Source: Legionella hackeliae
Lineage (GTDB): Bacteria; Pseudomonadota; Gammaproteobacteria; Legionellales; Legionellaceae
Length of the DNA: 64,000 nt
NCBI RefSeq assembly: GCF_000953655.1
Contig: NZ_LN681226.1
Location: 62,001 to 126,000, forward strand
Direction: 5' to 3'
Shown here: piece after piece, positions 16,488-24,646 of the stretch
Position numbering within the stretch: position 1 is the stretch's first letter
Layout of the letters: every line of letters begins with the position of its first letter
Notes under the pieces: generated by a model
The model's input: only the letters and a program-made list of their open reading frames with translations
The model's database searches: none
Told to the model about the DNA's origin: nothing
Position numbers and translations under genes: made by a program

Positions 16488-17063
16488 ATGCAAGAAATTT
16501 CAAAACGTATTGCAAAAACATTAAAATCATTAAGACAAGAACGAGGTTGGAGTTTAGACAAAACAGCGCTTGAAACCGGCGTTTCTAAAGCGATGCTCGG
16601 GCAAATTGAACGAGAAGAATCAAGTCCAACGATTTCTACCTTATGGAAAATTGCGAGCGGCTTTCAAGCCTCCTTTTCTTCGTTTATTGAAGACAGTCTG
16701 GATAATTCAACCAATCCTGTTTATAGGGCGGGACATGCTGAAACCTTGCATCCAGATGATGAAAAAATACGAGTACTGCCTCTATTTCCTTTTGATGAGC
16801 AGTTACATTTTGAATTGTTTGTTATTGAGTTATTGCCCGAATGTGAACATCTTTCACCTCCCCATAAACATGGAGTCATTGAGCATGTCATTGTTGTGGA
16901 TGGAACCATTGAGCTTTTGTTAGGCGGGAGCTGGAAAAAACTTTCTAAAGGAGAAGGGCTTCGTTTTAATGCCAATCAACCGCATGGCTACCGGAATCCA
17001 ACCAATGAACTATCGCGCATCCATGATATTATTCATTACCCACCCCAATATAAATCGCCTTAA
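16488..17063 (+). CDS. XRE-family regulator with a C-terminal cupin sensor
   Basis: Residues 1-62 are a Cro/CI-type HTH (RIAKTLKSLRQERGWSLDKTA, GVSKAMLGQIEREESSPTISTL). Residues 100-185 are a cupin (PPHKHGVIEHVIVVDGTIELLLGG, then GEGLRFNANQPHGYRN) with His residues for a metal or ligand. This two-domain type usually senses a small metabolite and represses neighbouring genes. It is divergent from the DUF2000-YbaK-AlaX-kinase operon and separated from it by the two operators at 16414-16465, which it probably binds. Confidence 0.85.
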   Translation: MQEISKRIAKTLKSLRQERGWSLDKTALETGVSKAMLGQIEREESSPTISTLWKIASGFQASFSSFIEDSLDNSTNPVYRAGHAETLHPDDEKIRVLPLFPFDEQLHFELFVIELLPECEHLSPPHKHGVIEHVIVVDGTIELLLGGSWKKLSKGEGLRFNANQPHGYRNPTNELSRIHDIIHYPPQYKSP

Positions 17064-17067
17064 TCGA

Positions 17068-18021
17068 TTATGGTACATAAAACAAAGGCGTTAATGCCAT
17101 AGTTTTTAAGTCATGAAGCCACTCATTGCGTGGCTTTCCTCCTGGCGCTGTTTCTTCAAACCAGTTGTATTTACACCAAAGGTAGATATCCAAGCTTTTC
17201 ATTTGCGAAAAATGATTCATTTCTTTTAATTCGTCTGAACTCAATGGCCGGATTTGCCTATACCCTTCTATAAACCATTCAAACAGGGGTTTCCAGAGAG
17301 GCCATGGCTTATTGCATAAGTCCAAAAAAGGTTTAGCGATATCGGCAAGATACCAATGATAAACTGGCTCATCAAAATCAATCAGATGAACGCTCTCACC
17401 ATCATAAAGCACATTCCCAGGACGATGGTCCCCATGGGTTAGGCCAAAATGTGCTGAGTTGATTGAAAAAGTTTTGAAGCGTGTCGTGATGGTTTGGTAT
17501 AAATCCTGGATCAGAGCCTCTTCTTGACGCGCATAATCCCAAGTTTCACGCCACAAATCTTCCCAAGTTAAAAAATGATGTTCCGATGCAACATAACTTT
17601 GCGAGGCTTGATGCAATAGACCTAGGGCGCGGCCCCATGTGAGATAAGCTTTTTTATCTGGATAATCAAAATTCATGATTTGCCCTGGCACCTCACGGCA
17701 AACATGAACAAAAAATTCCAAATCATCTTGGTGTACCGTTTCGACATCATTTCCTTCTTGGGATACAACCGGTTCACAAATAGGCGTACCACACAAAAAT
17801 AAATGCTTCTGAAAATCAATGGCACTCAAAAGTTCGTGAGCTTTTCGTATTTTTTCATGCGTCATGCGAAGGTAAAAGCCTTGGTTCTTAGATTCAAATC
17901 GATAAACACAGTTAATTTGATTATTGATAAGCTTAAGATGGGTAGGTTTTTTTACCCACTTATTAGCAGCACGATTTGCCGTTTCATCCGTAATTTTTTT
18001 TAATGTGGTCTCCCAAATCAT
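17068..18021 (-). CDS. APH-family / RdoA-like phosphotransferase
   Basis: A 317-residue kinase of the APH/YihE group: catalytic loop FGLTHGDHRPGNVLY and the metal-binding LIDFDEPVYHWYLADIAK, a sequence typical of homoserine-kinase/RdoA-type proteins. It lies downstream of the GNAT at 18018-18584, with a four-base overlap. Its last 28 codons match the remnant at 13366-13470, showing that a second copy once stood on the other side of the tRNA-editing operon. It converges on the XRE-cupin gene, leaving only four bases between the stops. Confidence 0.8.
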   Translation of the reverse strand: MIWETTLKKITDETANRAANKWVKKPTHLKLINNQINCVYRFESKNQGFYLRMTHEKIRKAHELLSAIDFQKHLFLCGTPICEPVVSQEGNDVETVHQDDLEFFVHVCREVPGQIMNFDYPDKKAYLTWGRALGLLHQASQSYVASEHHFLTWEDLWRETWDYARQEEALIQDLYQTITTRFKTFSINSAHFGLTHGDHRPGNVLYDGESVHLIDFDEPVYHWYLADIAKPFLDLCNKPWPLWKPLFEWFIEGYRQIRPLSSDELKEMNHFSQMKSLDIYLWCKYNWFEETAPGGKPRNEWLHDLKTMALTPLFYVP

Positions 18022-18584
18022 TCTTGAATACTCTTGTTTTTCAAATAATCAGCCCTAGATAATCGATAAAGCACATGCCGTCTCAAGGGACTGTTTTGCT
18101 CCAATTTGGGATGGTCAAAATCATCCTTTGGGTTATGTTGTAAACCAATTTTTTCCATAACACGTCTTGAAGCTAGATTATTCACTGCTGTAAATGAAAC
18201 TACTTTGGGAAGATTTAAAGAGGTAAATGCATAATGCAAAACCGCTTTTGCTCCCTCCGTAGCATAACCCTGATTCCAATGCATTGAGGAAAGTCTCCAG
18301 CCAATTTCAACAGCAGGGGTAAAGTGCGCTTCAAAAGAAGGGGTCATTAACCCTAAAAATCCTATCATTTCTCCAGTATTTTTTAGTTCAACAGCATACA
18401 AAGAAAATCCCTTCTCTTTATAATGTGCAATCATCCGCTCAATGCCTGCTTTTGTAGCACTCCTGTTCCCTATTCCTGGTAAAAATTGGCATACCTTTTT
18501 ATCTTGATCAATAAGTGACATAGGATCAAGATCAGCTTCTCTCCAAGTACGTAAAATCAGACGGGAAGTTTCAAGAATATTCAT
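18018..18584 (-). CDS. RimJ/RimL-type GNAT acetyltransferase
   Basis: A 188-residue acetyltransferase starting TSRLILRTWREADLDPM, the hallmark N-terminus of the RimJ/L group, with HWNQGYATEGAKAVLHYAF as the acetyl-CoA loop and NLASRRVMEKIGL as the closing motif. It overlaps the upstream P-loop-GNAT gene by 14 bases and the downstream kinase by four, so the three form one transcription unit. Substrates in the family range from ribosomal proteins to antibiotics. Confidence 0.85.
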   Translation of the reverse strand: MNILETSRLILRTWREADLDPMSLIDQDKKVCQFLPGIGNRSATKAGIERMIAHYKEKGFSLYAVELKNTGEMIGFLGLMTPSFEAHFTPAVEIGWRLSSMHWNQGYATEGAKAVLHYAFTSLNLPKVVSFTAVNNLASRRVMEKIGLQHNPKDDFDHPKLEQNSPLRRHVLYRLSRADYLKNKSIQE

Positions 18585-19707
18585 AGGAGCCTCTATAAGA
18601 AAGCATGTTTATCATGAGTAGGTAATTAGCGTCTTCACTGTATTGCGTGGGAAGAAAACCAGCCTTTTGATAGCACGGAATGGCTTGCTCATTTCCAATT
18701 TGTGGATCAACCACAACGGCTTTAAATTTGTAGAGTTGTTCGGCAATAAAACGCCTTATAATTTGTCTGCCCAACCCTACTCCACGAAACGATGGCTCTG
18801 CAATAAAAAGGTCGATACCAGCCAATTGTTCAGGTGTTGCCTCGTCAAACAAGGAAGCATTATGTCCTGAAATTCCTTCGGGTAAATGGTCGGAAAGACA
18901 GTAATATTGAATAAAACCAATTGGTTTTTGATTTAAATAAATAATAAAACTGGGGATAGACTCAATGCCTTCAATTCGGGGTGAGTACTTTGCACTAATA
19001 TCTTCCAAAGAAAACTGTTGATTTCGTGCGTACCCTTGTTTTACCGTAGGCTCTGCAAACCATTGGGTCATTAAGTTCAAATCTCTTTGACCCAATGGTT
19101 TAAATTCAAGATTCTGATTTTTACTCCCATAAACTAAGGAAGTCCAATCCAAAATACGACGCGCTGACTCCTCTGCTGAAAGACAGCTAACATCTAGAGT
19201 CATTTCATACGGCTCTTTGCTAAAATAAACGTCTTCTTCAAACAGTCTTTTTGTAATGAGTGCCTCATCCTGTGTTTTAAAATAGCCTTTTCGATCTGAA
19301 TATTTTAAGCGTTTAACAAGCTCTGCACCATTACAAATCAATCGGATAGGAACAAACATAGCTTCCCGTTTTTGAGCAACGGCTTGTACTTGATTAAAAA
19401 ACTCCTGATGCCAAGAATTATTCGCTAAGAGCTCATAGGTAATAACAAAGCTCGTTTCTTTAGAACAAACCTCAGTCATCGTATCAAAAATCACATCTCG
19501 GGCCTTGTTAAGCGCTGCCCATCCTTTATCATCAAGAGACCAAAATACTTGAGCATCGTTACCTAGAAGTTTTAGAACCGGATCGATCCAAGCATGGTGA
19601 TGCGCTAATCGAAACTGAGAAGCCAGTGTTGTAATTGCCTCGCCTATGGTTTTTTTACCGGTACCTGCAATACCCATCAAGAGTATCATCATATTCGTCG
19701 GCATCAT
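18571..19707 (-). CDS. P-loop kinase domain fused to an AAC(6')-like GNAT
   Basis: Residues 1-195 are a P-loop kinase: Walker A GIAGTGKKT at residues 12-20, with no close family recognised. Residues about 205-370 resemble aminoglycoside 6'-N-acetyltransferases: FKPLGQRDLNLMTQWFAEP, PIGFIQYYCL, GIDLFIAEPSFRGVGLGRQII, then AIPCYQKAGFLP. Kinase plus AAC(6')-type acetyltransferase on one chain is a possible two-step antibiotic-modifying enzyme, though the kinase half looks more like a nucleotide or sugar kinase. It starts just after the FlaR-like kinase gene and before the RimJ-type GNAT. Confidence 0.8.
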   Translation of the reverse strand: MMPTNMMILLMGIAGTGKKTIGEAITTLASQFRLAHHHAWIDPVLKLLGNDAQVFWSLDDKGWAALNKARDVIFDTMTEVCSKETSFVITYELLANNSWHQEFFNQVQAVAQKREAMFVPIRLICNGAELVKRLKYSDRKGYFKTQDEALITKRLFEEDVYFSKEPYEMTLDVSCLSAEESARRILDWTSLVYGSKNQNLEFKPLGQRDLNLMTQWFAEPTVKQGYARNQQFSLEDISAKYSPRIEGIESIPSFIIYLNQKPIGFIQYYCLSDHLPEGISGHNASLFDEATPEQLAGIDLFIAEPSFRGVGLGRQIIRRFIAEQLYKFKAVVVDPQIGNEQAIPCYQKAGFLPTQYSEDANYLLMINMLSYRGSYEYS

Positions 19708-19710
19708 TTA

Positions 19711-20253
19711 TTAAAATCCTGTCACAATACTGTACTCTTCTTTATGTGTAAGCACACGCATCAAGTGCGCCACATCATATGGACTACGCAGCTCAATGAA
19801 TTTCACTTTTGGATATTGGTTCTTTAAAGCATTTAATAAAGGGTTAATCCGTTGTTCATAGTTCCACATATAACTTAATAGCGACCATCGTACCGTTTCA
19901 TTGCAACCAGCGGCTCTATCATCGATTTCTGAAGCCTTATAAAACAAGCGCTTAAATACCCGCCAATAACATAGCCATTTGGGTAAATTAAAGTACAAGC
20001 ACATATCGGATTCACGATAACGTATCTCGAATGATTTACTGGAATTACCATCAATAATCCAGCAAGGCTTAGCAACTAATTCTTTTTGGAGTGACAAAAA
20101 ATTCTCATATTCTCGTGGCACCCAATCGGCAATAAAAAAATATTTATCTAAATGGAACAAAGGAATATTTAAACTCTTTTGCAACATAACAGAAAAAGTG
20201 GACTTGCCACTTCCTGGTCTACCAATAATCATGATGCGTTGTAAGTTTATCAT
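19711..20253 (-). CDS. adenylate-kinase-like P-loop protein (FlaR/topology-modulation type)
   Basis: A 180-residue kinase with IMIIGRPGSGKSTFS as Walker A, IPLFHLDKYFF, and WIIDGN, the pattern of proteins often labelled 'DNA topology modulation protein FlaR'. That label rests on old genetic data and says little about biochemistry; the fold is that of a small-molecule or nucleotide kinase. It is the first gene of a leftward unit that continues into the P-loop-GNAT fusion with only three bases between them. Confidence 0.75.
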   Translation of the reverse strand: MINLQRIMIIGRPGSGKSTFSVMLQKSLNIPLFHLDKYFFIADWVPREYENFLSLQKELVAKPCWIIDGNSSKSFEIRYRESDMCLYFNLPKWLCYWRVFKRLFYKASEIDDRAAGCNETVRWSLLSYMWNYEQRINPLLNALKNQYPKVKFIELRSPYDVAHLMRVLTHKEEYSIVTGF

Positions 20254-20335
20254 TTCATTCAGAGTTTAATTTACAGTTTTCTTTTCTTATAGATGCAAAT
20301 GATTGTTGTATTCATCCGCTACACTATCTAAAACT

Positions 20336-20794
20336 TTAAGTAGTCTGTTCTTCACTTAACTGTTTAAGTACGGTTTTTATCGTAGCATGGGAAAAACCTC
20401 GGCCACTTAAGAAACGAGCCAATTTTGTATTTATCGCCTCATCTGTATCATTTTTAAATCCACGCATTTTTTTCCGAGCTTCATCTAGGGCGCGAACTTC
20501 TTCCAGTTCAATATGTTCTAAGATTTGCTCAATCACCTCTTCTTTAACGCCCTTTTGTTTTAATATTTGTTGAATAAAACGGTTTCCTTTATGGATATAA
20601 CGGGCACTTAATGATTCAGCCAAACGATTATCATTAATTAAATGTAATTCCCGAAGGCGAACTATGGTTGCATGAATCTGAGCATCTAACTCGGGCACAT
20701 GCGAAAAATCCCTCTCTAATTGCCTTATGAGCTCTTTTTCACTGCAATAATGATTGGAAAGATATTTTATTGCTGCATCGATGAGTGTATTCAT
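20336..20794 (-). CDS. recX: RecX-family RecA modulator
   Basis: RecX binds RecA filaments and inhibits strand exchange. The 152-residue protein shows the three helical repeats: AIKYLSNHYCSEKELIRQL, RLRELHLINDNRLAESLSARYI, and a C-terminal KLARFLSGRGFSHATIKTVL. RecX normally sits beside recA in the chromosome, and no recA is present here, so this is an element-borne copy that could moderate recombination after transfer. It is divergent from the tyrosine recombinase gene. Confidence 0.75.
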   Translation of the reverse strand: MNTLIDAAIKYLSNHYCSEKELIRQLERDFSHVPELDAQIHATIVRLRELHLINDNRLAESLSARYIHKGNRFIQQILKQKGVKEEVIEQILEHIELEEVRALDEARKKMRGFKNDTDEAINTKLARFLSGRGFSHATIKTVLKQLSEEQTT

Positions 20795-20893
20795 ACTAAA
20801 GTTCTACTATAAACCACAGTTTTATTTTTGCTTTTGCCAAGACAGCCTAATTTATTTAGAATACCATTAAAACAGGAAAATATTGAGTCTTTT

Positions 20894-21478
20894 ATGCCAA
20901 AAGAAGGAAAAGCCAGGGTCTTAAGTGAGACAGAGTTTAAGCGCCTGCTTATTGTTGCCAAAGATGGGCAATTCGCTATAAGAAATAGTGCCCTTGTATA
21001 TTGTTCTTTTGGACTTGGATTGCGAGTGAAAGAAATCGCCTCTCTCACTATTGCAGATGTAGCCGATTACAACTATCAATTACTCGAAGAGATTTGTTTG
21101 AAGCGCTCAATGACCAAAGGTGAAAAACAACGTTACGCTTATCTTGCCAATGAAAAAATCCGCAAAGCACTCCAAGCTCATCTCGATACCCTAAAACATG
21201 TTGCACGAGACAAACCCTTATTTCAGACCCAACGTAAAAGTCGCTTTACGCCTAATAGTTTGCAAAAATGGTTCAAGTCACTCTATGATAAGGCAGGAAT
21301 CATTGGGGCAAGCTCCCATTCTGGTCGACGTACTTTCATTACCCGCTTAATTGAACAAGGCGCGGATATTAAAGCTGTCTCTCGTCTTGCGGGTCATGCT
21401 AACATTGTCACCACCGCAATTTATGTTGAAGACAACCCTGATCGCCTAAAGCGCATTGCTAATTTGGCTATTTTCTAA
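20894..21478 (+). CDS. short tyrosine recombinase (catalytic domain only)
   Basis: The catalytic residues are all visible: Arg in GLGLRVKEIASLT, Lys in MTKGEKQRY, HSGRR for His-x2-Arg, His in LAGHANI, and the nucleophile Tyr in TAIYVED. At 194 residues from ATG 20894 it lacks the N-terminal SAM-like DNA-binding domain of full integrases. Short enzymes of this type occur on plasmids, so it may be complete, for instance a multimer resolvase, or it may be a truncated integrase. No att repeat was found next to it. Confidence 0.8.
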   Translation: MPKEGKARVLSETEFKRLLIVAKDGQFAIRNSALVYCSFGLGLRVKEIASLTIADVADYNYQLLEEICLKRSMTKGEKQRYAYLANEKIRKALQAHLDTLKHVARDKPLFQTQRKSRFTPNSLQKWFKSLYDKAGIIGASSHSGRRTFITRLIEQGADIKAVSRLAGHANIVTTAIYVEDNPDRLKRIANLAIF

Positions 21479-21811
21479 ATGACGCCATGGCTTACCGTTT
21501 TGCCTTAGCTGATTTTCTCTTTTAATATCGAATCCATCTATGTTTAATGATTATTTAATATATAGAGTTATCATAAACGTGTTTTAATAGCGCTTAATGA
21601 AACGACGTTTTTTATGTAACCAAAACCATTGGTTGTAGTCAAAACAACGCTTAAAACTAAAATATGGAAGTTGATTTTTTTACTTAAACGCATAAAAATT
21701 GCCCTTCGGTGATATTTTGCTAAACAGCGCTCCCTTATACAGAAATCATTCAAACAAAGTCACTTTAATAATTGCTTTTATCTCTTTCTCTTTTCTAACA
21801 CCGGCTTAATC
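21479..21811. other. 333-base stretch without a supported gene
   Basis: The region lies between the converging recombinase and frameshifted ATPase genes. It is AT-rich and contains AACCA and TGGTT arms around 21619-21636, but no T-tailed hairpin or clear att-like repeat. A leftward 60-codon frame (21571-21753) has no ribosome binding site or family resemblance and is not called. Confidence 0.5.
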
Positions 21812-23315
21812 CTATTTTTTATTTTTAGATAAATCTTCTAATAAAATTTTTCCCTTTTTGGACAAGCGATATTTTTGCAATCTACTTTTAGGCTTATCTG
21901 GGATAGTACGCTCGATTAACTCATCCCTGAGCAATTGATCAAGATAATTACGTTGAAAAGTTTCACGATGCCTGATCCCAGCAATCTCTTGCAGTTCTAT
22001 ACTTTTCAGCTCTCCTTTTAATTCGCATGCTCTGAGTACCCGCTCAATCCATGGATCGACTTGTCCGGTAACTTGTCCGGTAACTTGTCCGGTCATCGAT
22101 GATGATTTACGCCAAATGGTTGTCTTGAATCCATCGGAGATAGAAAATTCAGGCTCAGGCAGTCCAACCTCACGGCAACTACGAATCATATCGCCTGTAC
22201 CAGTTCCCATGCGCTCAATGTATTTCGTCAAATACAAGGGTTCAGCAAGTAAAGGGTTCCTTGGAACAGAACCATGTGGATGACGTAATTTTTCTAAGGT
22301 TAATGATGGAGGGAGTCCTCCTGGATTCCAAATTTCCAATCGATCTGCAAACAGCATAACCTGCACACTTCCATTACTATCATAGTCACGGTGAGCAACC
22401 GCATTCACAATCGCTTCTGCGACAACTTCCTGAGGAATTTCATAGGCAACAGGCACTTCCGCCCCGCCCTCTCTGGTTCCCACCCAAAGATTAATTTTGG
22501 ACATTACGAAATCAATCGCCTGATCGACCAGTGAAAATAACGTGCCTTTATATACTTGATATGAAGGAATGGGTTTGGCTACTTCTGTCCCGTGAAAATG
22601 AGCACATTTTACCTCGGATGACATAACAAACCGTTGTGGTTGTTTTCCAAAGAGTAACATTGCTGCATGTGTAGGCTTATCCTCCTCTAGCAAATTCAAA
22701 TGGGACAGTAATTCAAAAGAGGTCGCATCGATAGGCAGTGGAAATCCACGTCCTCGTTTTGCTCGACGTAAAAAAGCCGTCATCCCCTCTTCATCTAAAT
22801 CTAAATAATGTTGCTCCTCGACAAGGAGCAGCATCAAAAGGGCTATTTCTGATTAATTTTCGTTCTTCTAAATCATGTATTAAAGCCGCATAAACACTGG
22901 AAATAAGCTCGGAAATAGATTGATAACGCCTTCTGATTAATTCAGTTCCAACACGAGTAATAAGATTTTTCATTTTAGGGTGACGTTTACTTTCTTCATT
23001 TCCCTTTATAAAAATTAATCGGGTCTTATGTTCCTCGGAGGCTAGATTGTATTCTTCCTCAGTAGGGGAAACACCTTTTGCATTCTCAAAGCCATAATCA
23101 TAGCCAAAAAGACCAATATAGATATCACAAGCACGTACTTGTTCTAGATAAACTTGATCTGCCCTCCTATCATGAGCAGGCAATTCTTCGAATAAAAATG
23201 GATCAAAAAAACGACGCATTAAGGGATCATTTTTCAACCAATGGCATATCTCTAGACGATCTTCTTTAAATTCTTGTTGTACGCTACTGATAAAAATACG
23301 CAATGGTCTCATCAT
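21812..23315 (-). pseudogene. DUF4062 - AlbA/HATPase_c_4-type protein split by a frameshift
   Basis: The first frame (from 23315) encodes a DUF4062 domain (RPLRIFISSVQQEFKEDRL, ACDIYIGLFGYDYGF) and runs into PFDAAPCRGATLF before stopping near 22791. The second frame continues LDLDEEGMTAFLRRAKRGRGFPLP and holds a RecG-like/HATPase_c_4 region (EAIVNAVAHRDYDSNGSVQ, YIERMGTGTGDMI) and a winged-helix tail. Removing one base near 22803 restores ATLFDLDEEGM, the sequence expected across the junction. Intact relatives are single polypeptides, so this is a frameshifted gene, or possibly an error or a recoding site. Confidence 0.7.
22059..22094. repeat. three tandem 12-bp units encoding TGQV
   Basis: The unit ACTTGTCCGGTA occurs three times in a row and, read leftward, gives TGQV-TGQV-TGQV in the linker after the ATPase-like core. 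Such TGQV linker repeats are common in this protein family and may vary in number by slippage. Confidence 0.75.
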
Positions 23316-23379
23316 TAATCCAAAAATTAAACACGCTCTTCTTTCTCATTAACAGGCTTAATTACGTTATAACCCACGA

Positions 23380-23415
23380 TTATCACACAACGTTATCAAC
23401 AGATTTTGTGGATAA
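23380..23415. promoter_or_regulatory. DnaA-box-like pair next to the orphan parB
   Basis: TGTGGATAA at 23407-23415 is a perfect inverted DnaA box. TTATCAACA at 23393-23401 matches eight of nine, and TTATCACAC at 23380 is weaker. They face each other five bases apart, just past the ParB stop, in an AT-rich gap. This could be a host-DnaA entry point for replication or a regulatory site for the DUF4062 gene. Confidence 0.4.
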
Positions 23416-24291
23416 CTATCCTCTTTCGCTCATTAGTTTGATCAACCAATCAACCTCACTAGCAGAATTCACCTCGATAATCACTTTTCCCTTACCTTCA
23501 GCATTTACTTTTACAGAAACATTTGTTGTAAATTGTTGAGATAGATAGGTACTCCACTCCTCACACTTGTCATGCCGTGTAGCAAAAGAAAAAGTCTTGT
23601 CACGTTCATTATTCCCTGATAACTTCAATCGGTTTGCTAATACCTCCGTGTCCCGCACATTGAGCTGTTTCTCAATGACGGTGCATGCAACCTGATATTG
23701 ATGTTCTGGCGAAAGTTTCAAAAGCGATCGGGCATGTCCCATATCAATTTTACCCTCGTTTAGCATCTCTATTACTCTAGAATCCAAAGATAGTAAGCGA
23801 AGCGTATTAGTAACCGAGACTCTAGATCGCCCTATCATTTGTGCTATGTCCTCATGAGTCATTTCAAACTCTTCGCGAAAACGGTTTAATGCTAACGCTT
23901 CTTCAATCGGGTTAAGATTTTCACGTTGAATATTTTCAATCAGTGAAAATGCAAGAGCAACATTATCATCAATATTTCTAATAATAACTGGCACATAAGT
24001 TAATCCTGCTTTTTTTGCTGCTCGCCAACGTCTCTCACCAGCAATAATTTCATAACGTTCTTCTGTAATCTTTCTAACAATAAGTGGCTGAATAATCCCT
24101 TGGACTTTGATGGAGTTTGCAAGCTCGTCTAAAATAGATTCATTAAATTGTTGTCTAGGCTGATATTTGCCAGAATTTAATAACTCAACAGCTAAATGAG
24201 TTATCGATTCGCTGGGTATAGATTCTCCATCCTGGAATGAATTGTCTAAGGCTCGAAGCAACTTCAATCCCTTCAATTCTATATTTGACAC
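23416..24291 (-). CDS. ParB/Spo0J-family protein (orphan)
   Basis: A 291-residue ParB with a normal order of parts: the ParB/RepB/Srx-like NTPase region (QPLIVRKITEERYEIIAGERRWRAAKKAGL), the LIENIQRENLNPIEEALAL linker, and an HTH (THEDIAQMIGRSRVSVTNTLRLL). It starts with GTG at 24291 and points away from the parA-parB pair, with six iterons in the gap between them. Having no ParA of its own, it may be a second centromere-binding or nucleoid protein, or may regulate the shared region. Confidence 0.8.
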   Translation of the reverse strand: MSNIELKGLKLLRALDNSFQDGESIPSESITHLAVELLNSGKYQPRQQFNESILDELANSIKVQGIIQPLIVRKITEERYEIIAGERRWRAAKKAGLTYVPVIIRNIDDNVALAFSLIENIQRENLNPIEEALALNRFREEFEMTHEDIAQMIGRSRVSVTNTLRLLSLDSRVIEMLNEGKIDMGHARSLLKLSPEHQYQVACTVIEKQLNVRDTEVLANRLKLSGNNERDKTFSFATRHDKCEEWSTYLSQQFTTNVSVKVNAEGKGKVIIEVNSASEVDWLIKLMSERG

Positions 24292-24311
24292 AAGTGTCTC
24301 TCCTCAATTAT

Positions 24312-24455
24312 CCCTGCAAACGTCCCACCTTACCTGTAAACGTCGCATCATCAGTTATTTTTCTTATTTTTGCTTCCCGAAAACGTCTCACCCTATCCTG
24401 TAAATGCCGCAACCATCCCTGTAAACGTCCCTGACAATTCCCGTAAGTGTCCCCA
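24312..24455 (+). repeat. six iteron-like repeats with about 21-bp spacing
   Basis: The consensus is CCCTGTAAACGTCCCA. Copies begin at 24312, 24332, 24376, 24396, 24417 and 24439. Their shared GTAA/GAAA positions are 20, 43, 21, 21 and 22 bp apart, that is two helical turns, with one position skipped. Helically phased iterons are the binding sites of Rep_3-family initiators, and a Rep_3-type gene lies 2.5 kb downstream. The stretch from 24292 to 24646 holds no gene and is probably the origin, the promoter for parA, or both. Confidence 0.75.
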
Positions 24456-24531
24456 AGATTCTTTTAAAACCCTTAAGAACATTGACTCATCCAACTTCTA
24501 AACAACTAATAAAATGATCTTAAAAAAATTA

Positions 24532-24546
24532 AAACACGTTGTGTTT
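24532..24546. promoter_or_regulatory. inverted repeat upstream of parA
   Basis: AAACAC and GTGTTT are separated by GTT, about 100 bases before the parA start. In type Ia partition systems ParA has an N-terminal HTH and represses its own promoter through such a site. A weak promoter (TTGCAT at 24576, 17 bases, TAAATT at 24599) lies just downstream. Confidence 0.4.
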
Positions 24547-24646
24547 CTATAGTAAATAGAAATTTTAATTTTCTGTTGCATTTTCAATAAATCACAGATA
24601 AATTATAAAAAATGTGAAAATTAATTATTTTAATAAAAGGGAAATC

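Noticed and set aside
17056-17090. CGCCTT/AAGGCG stem between converging genes as a bidirectional terminator
   Set aside because: Six-bp stem with a long loop and no T-tract; it is not convincing.
21571-21753. leftward 60-codon frame between the recombinase and the frameshifted gene
   Set aside because: No ribosome binding site, no family resemblance and odd composition.
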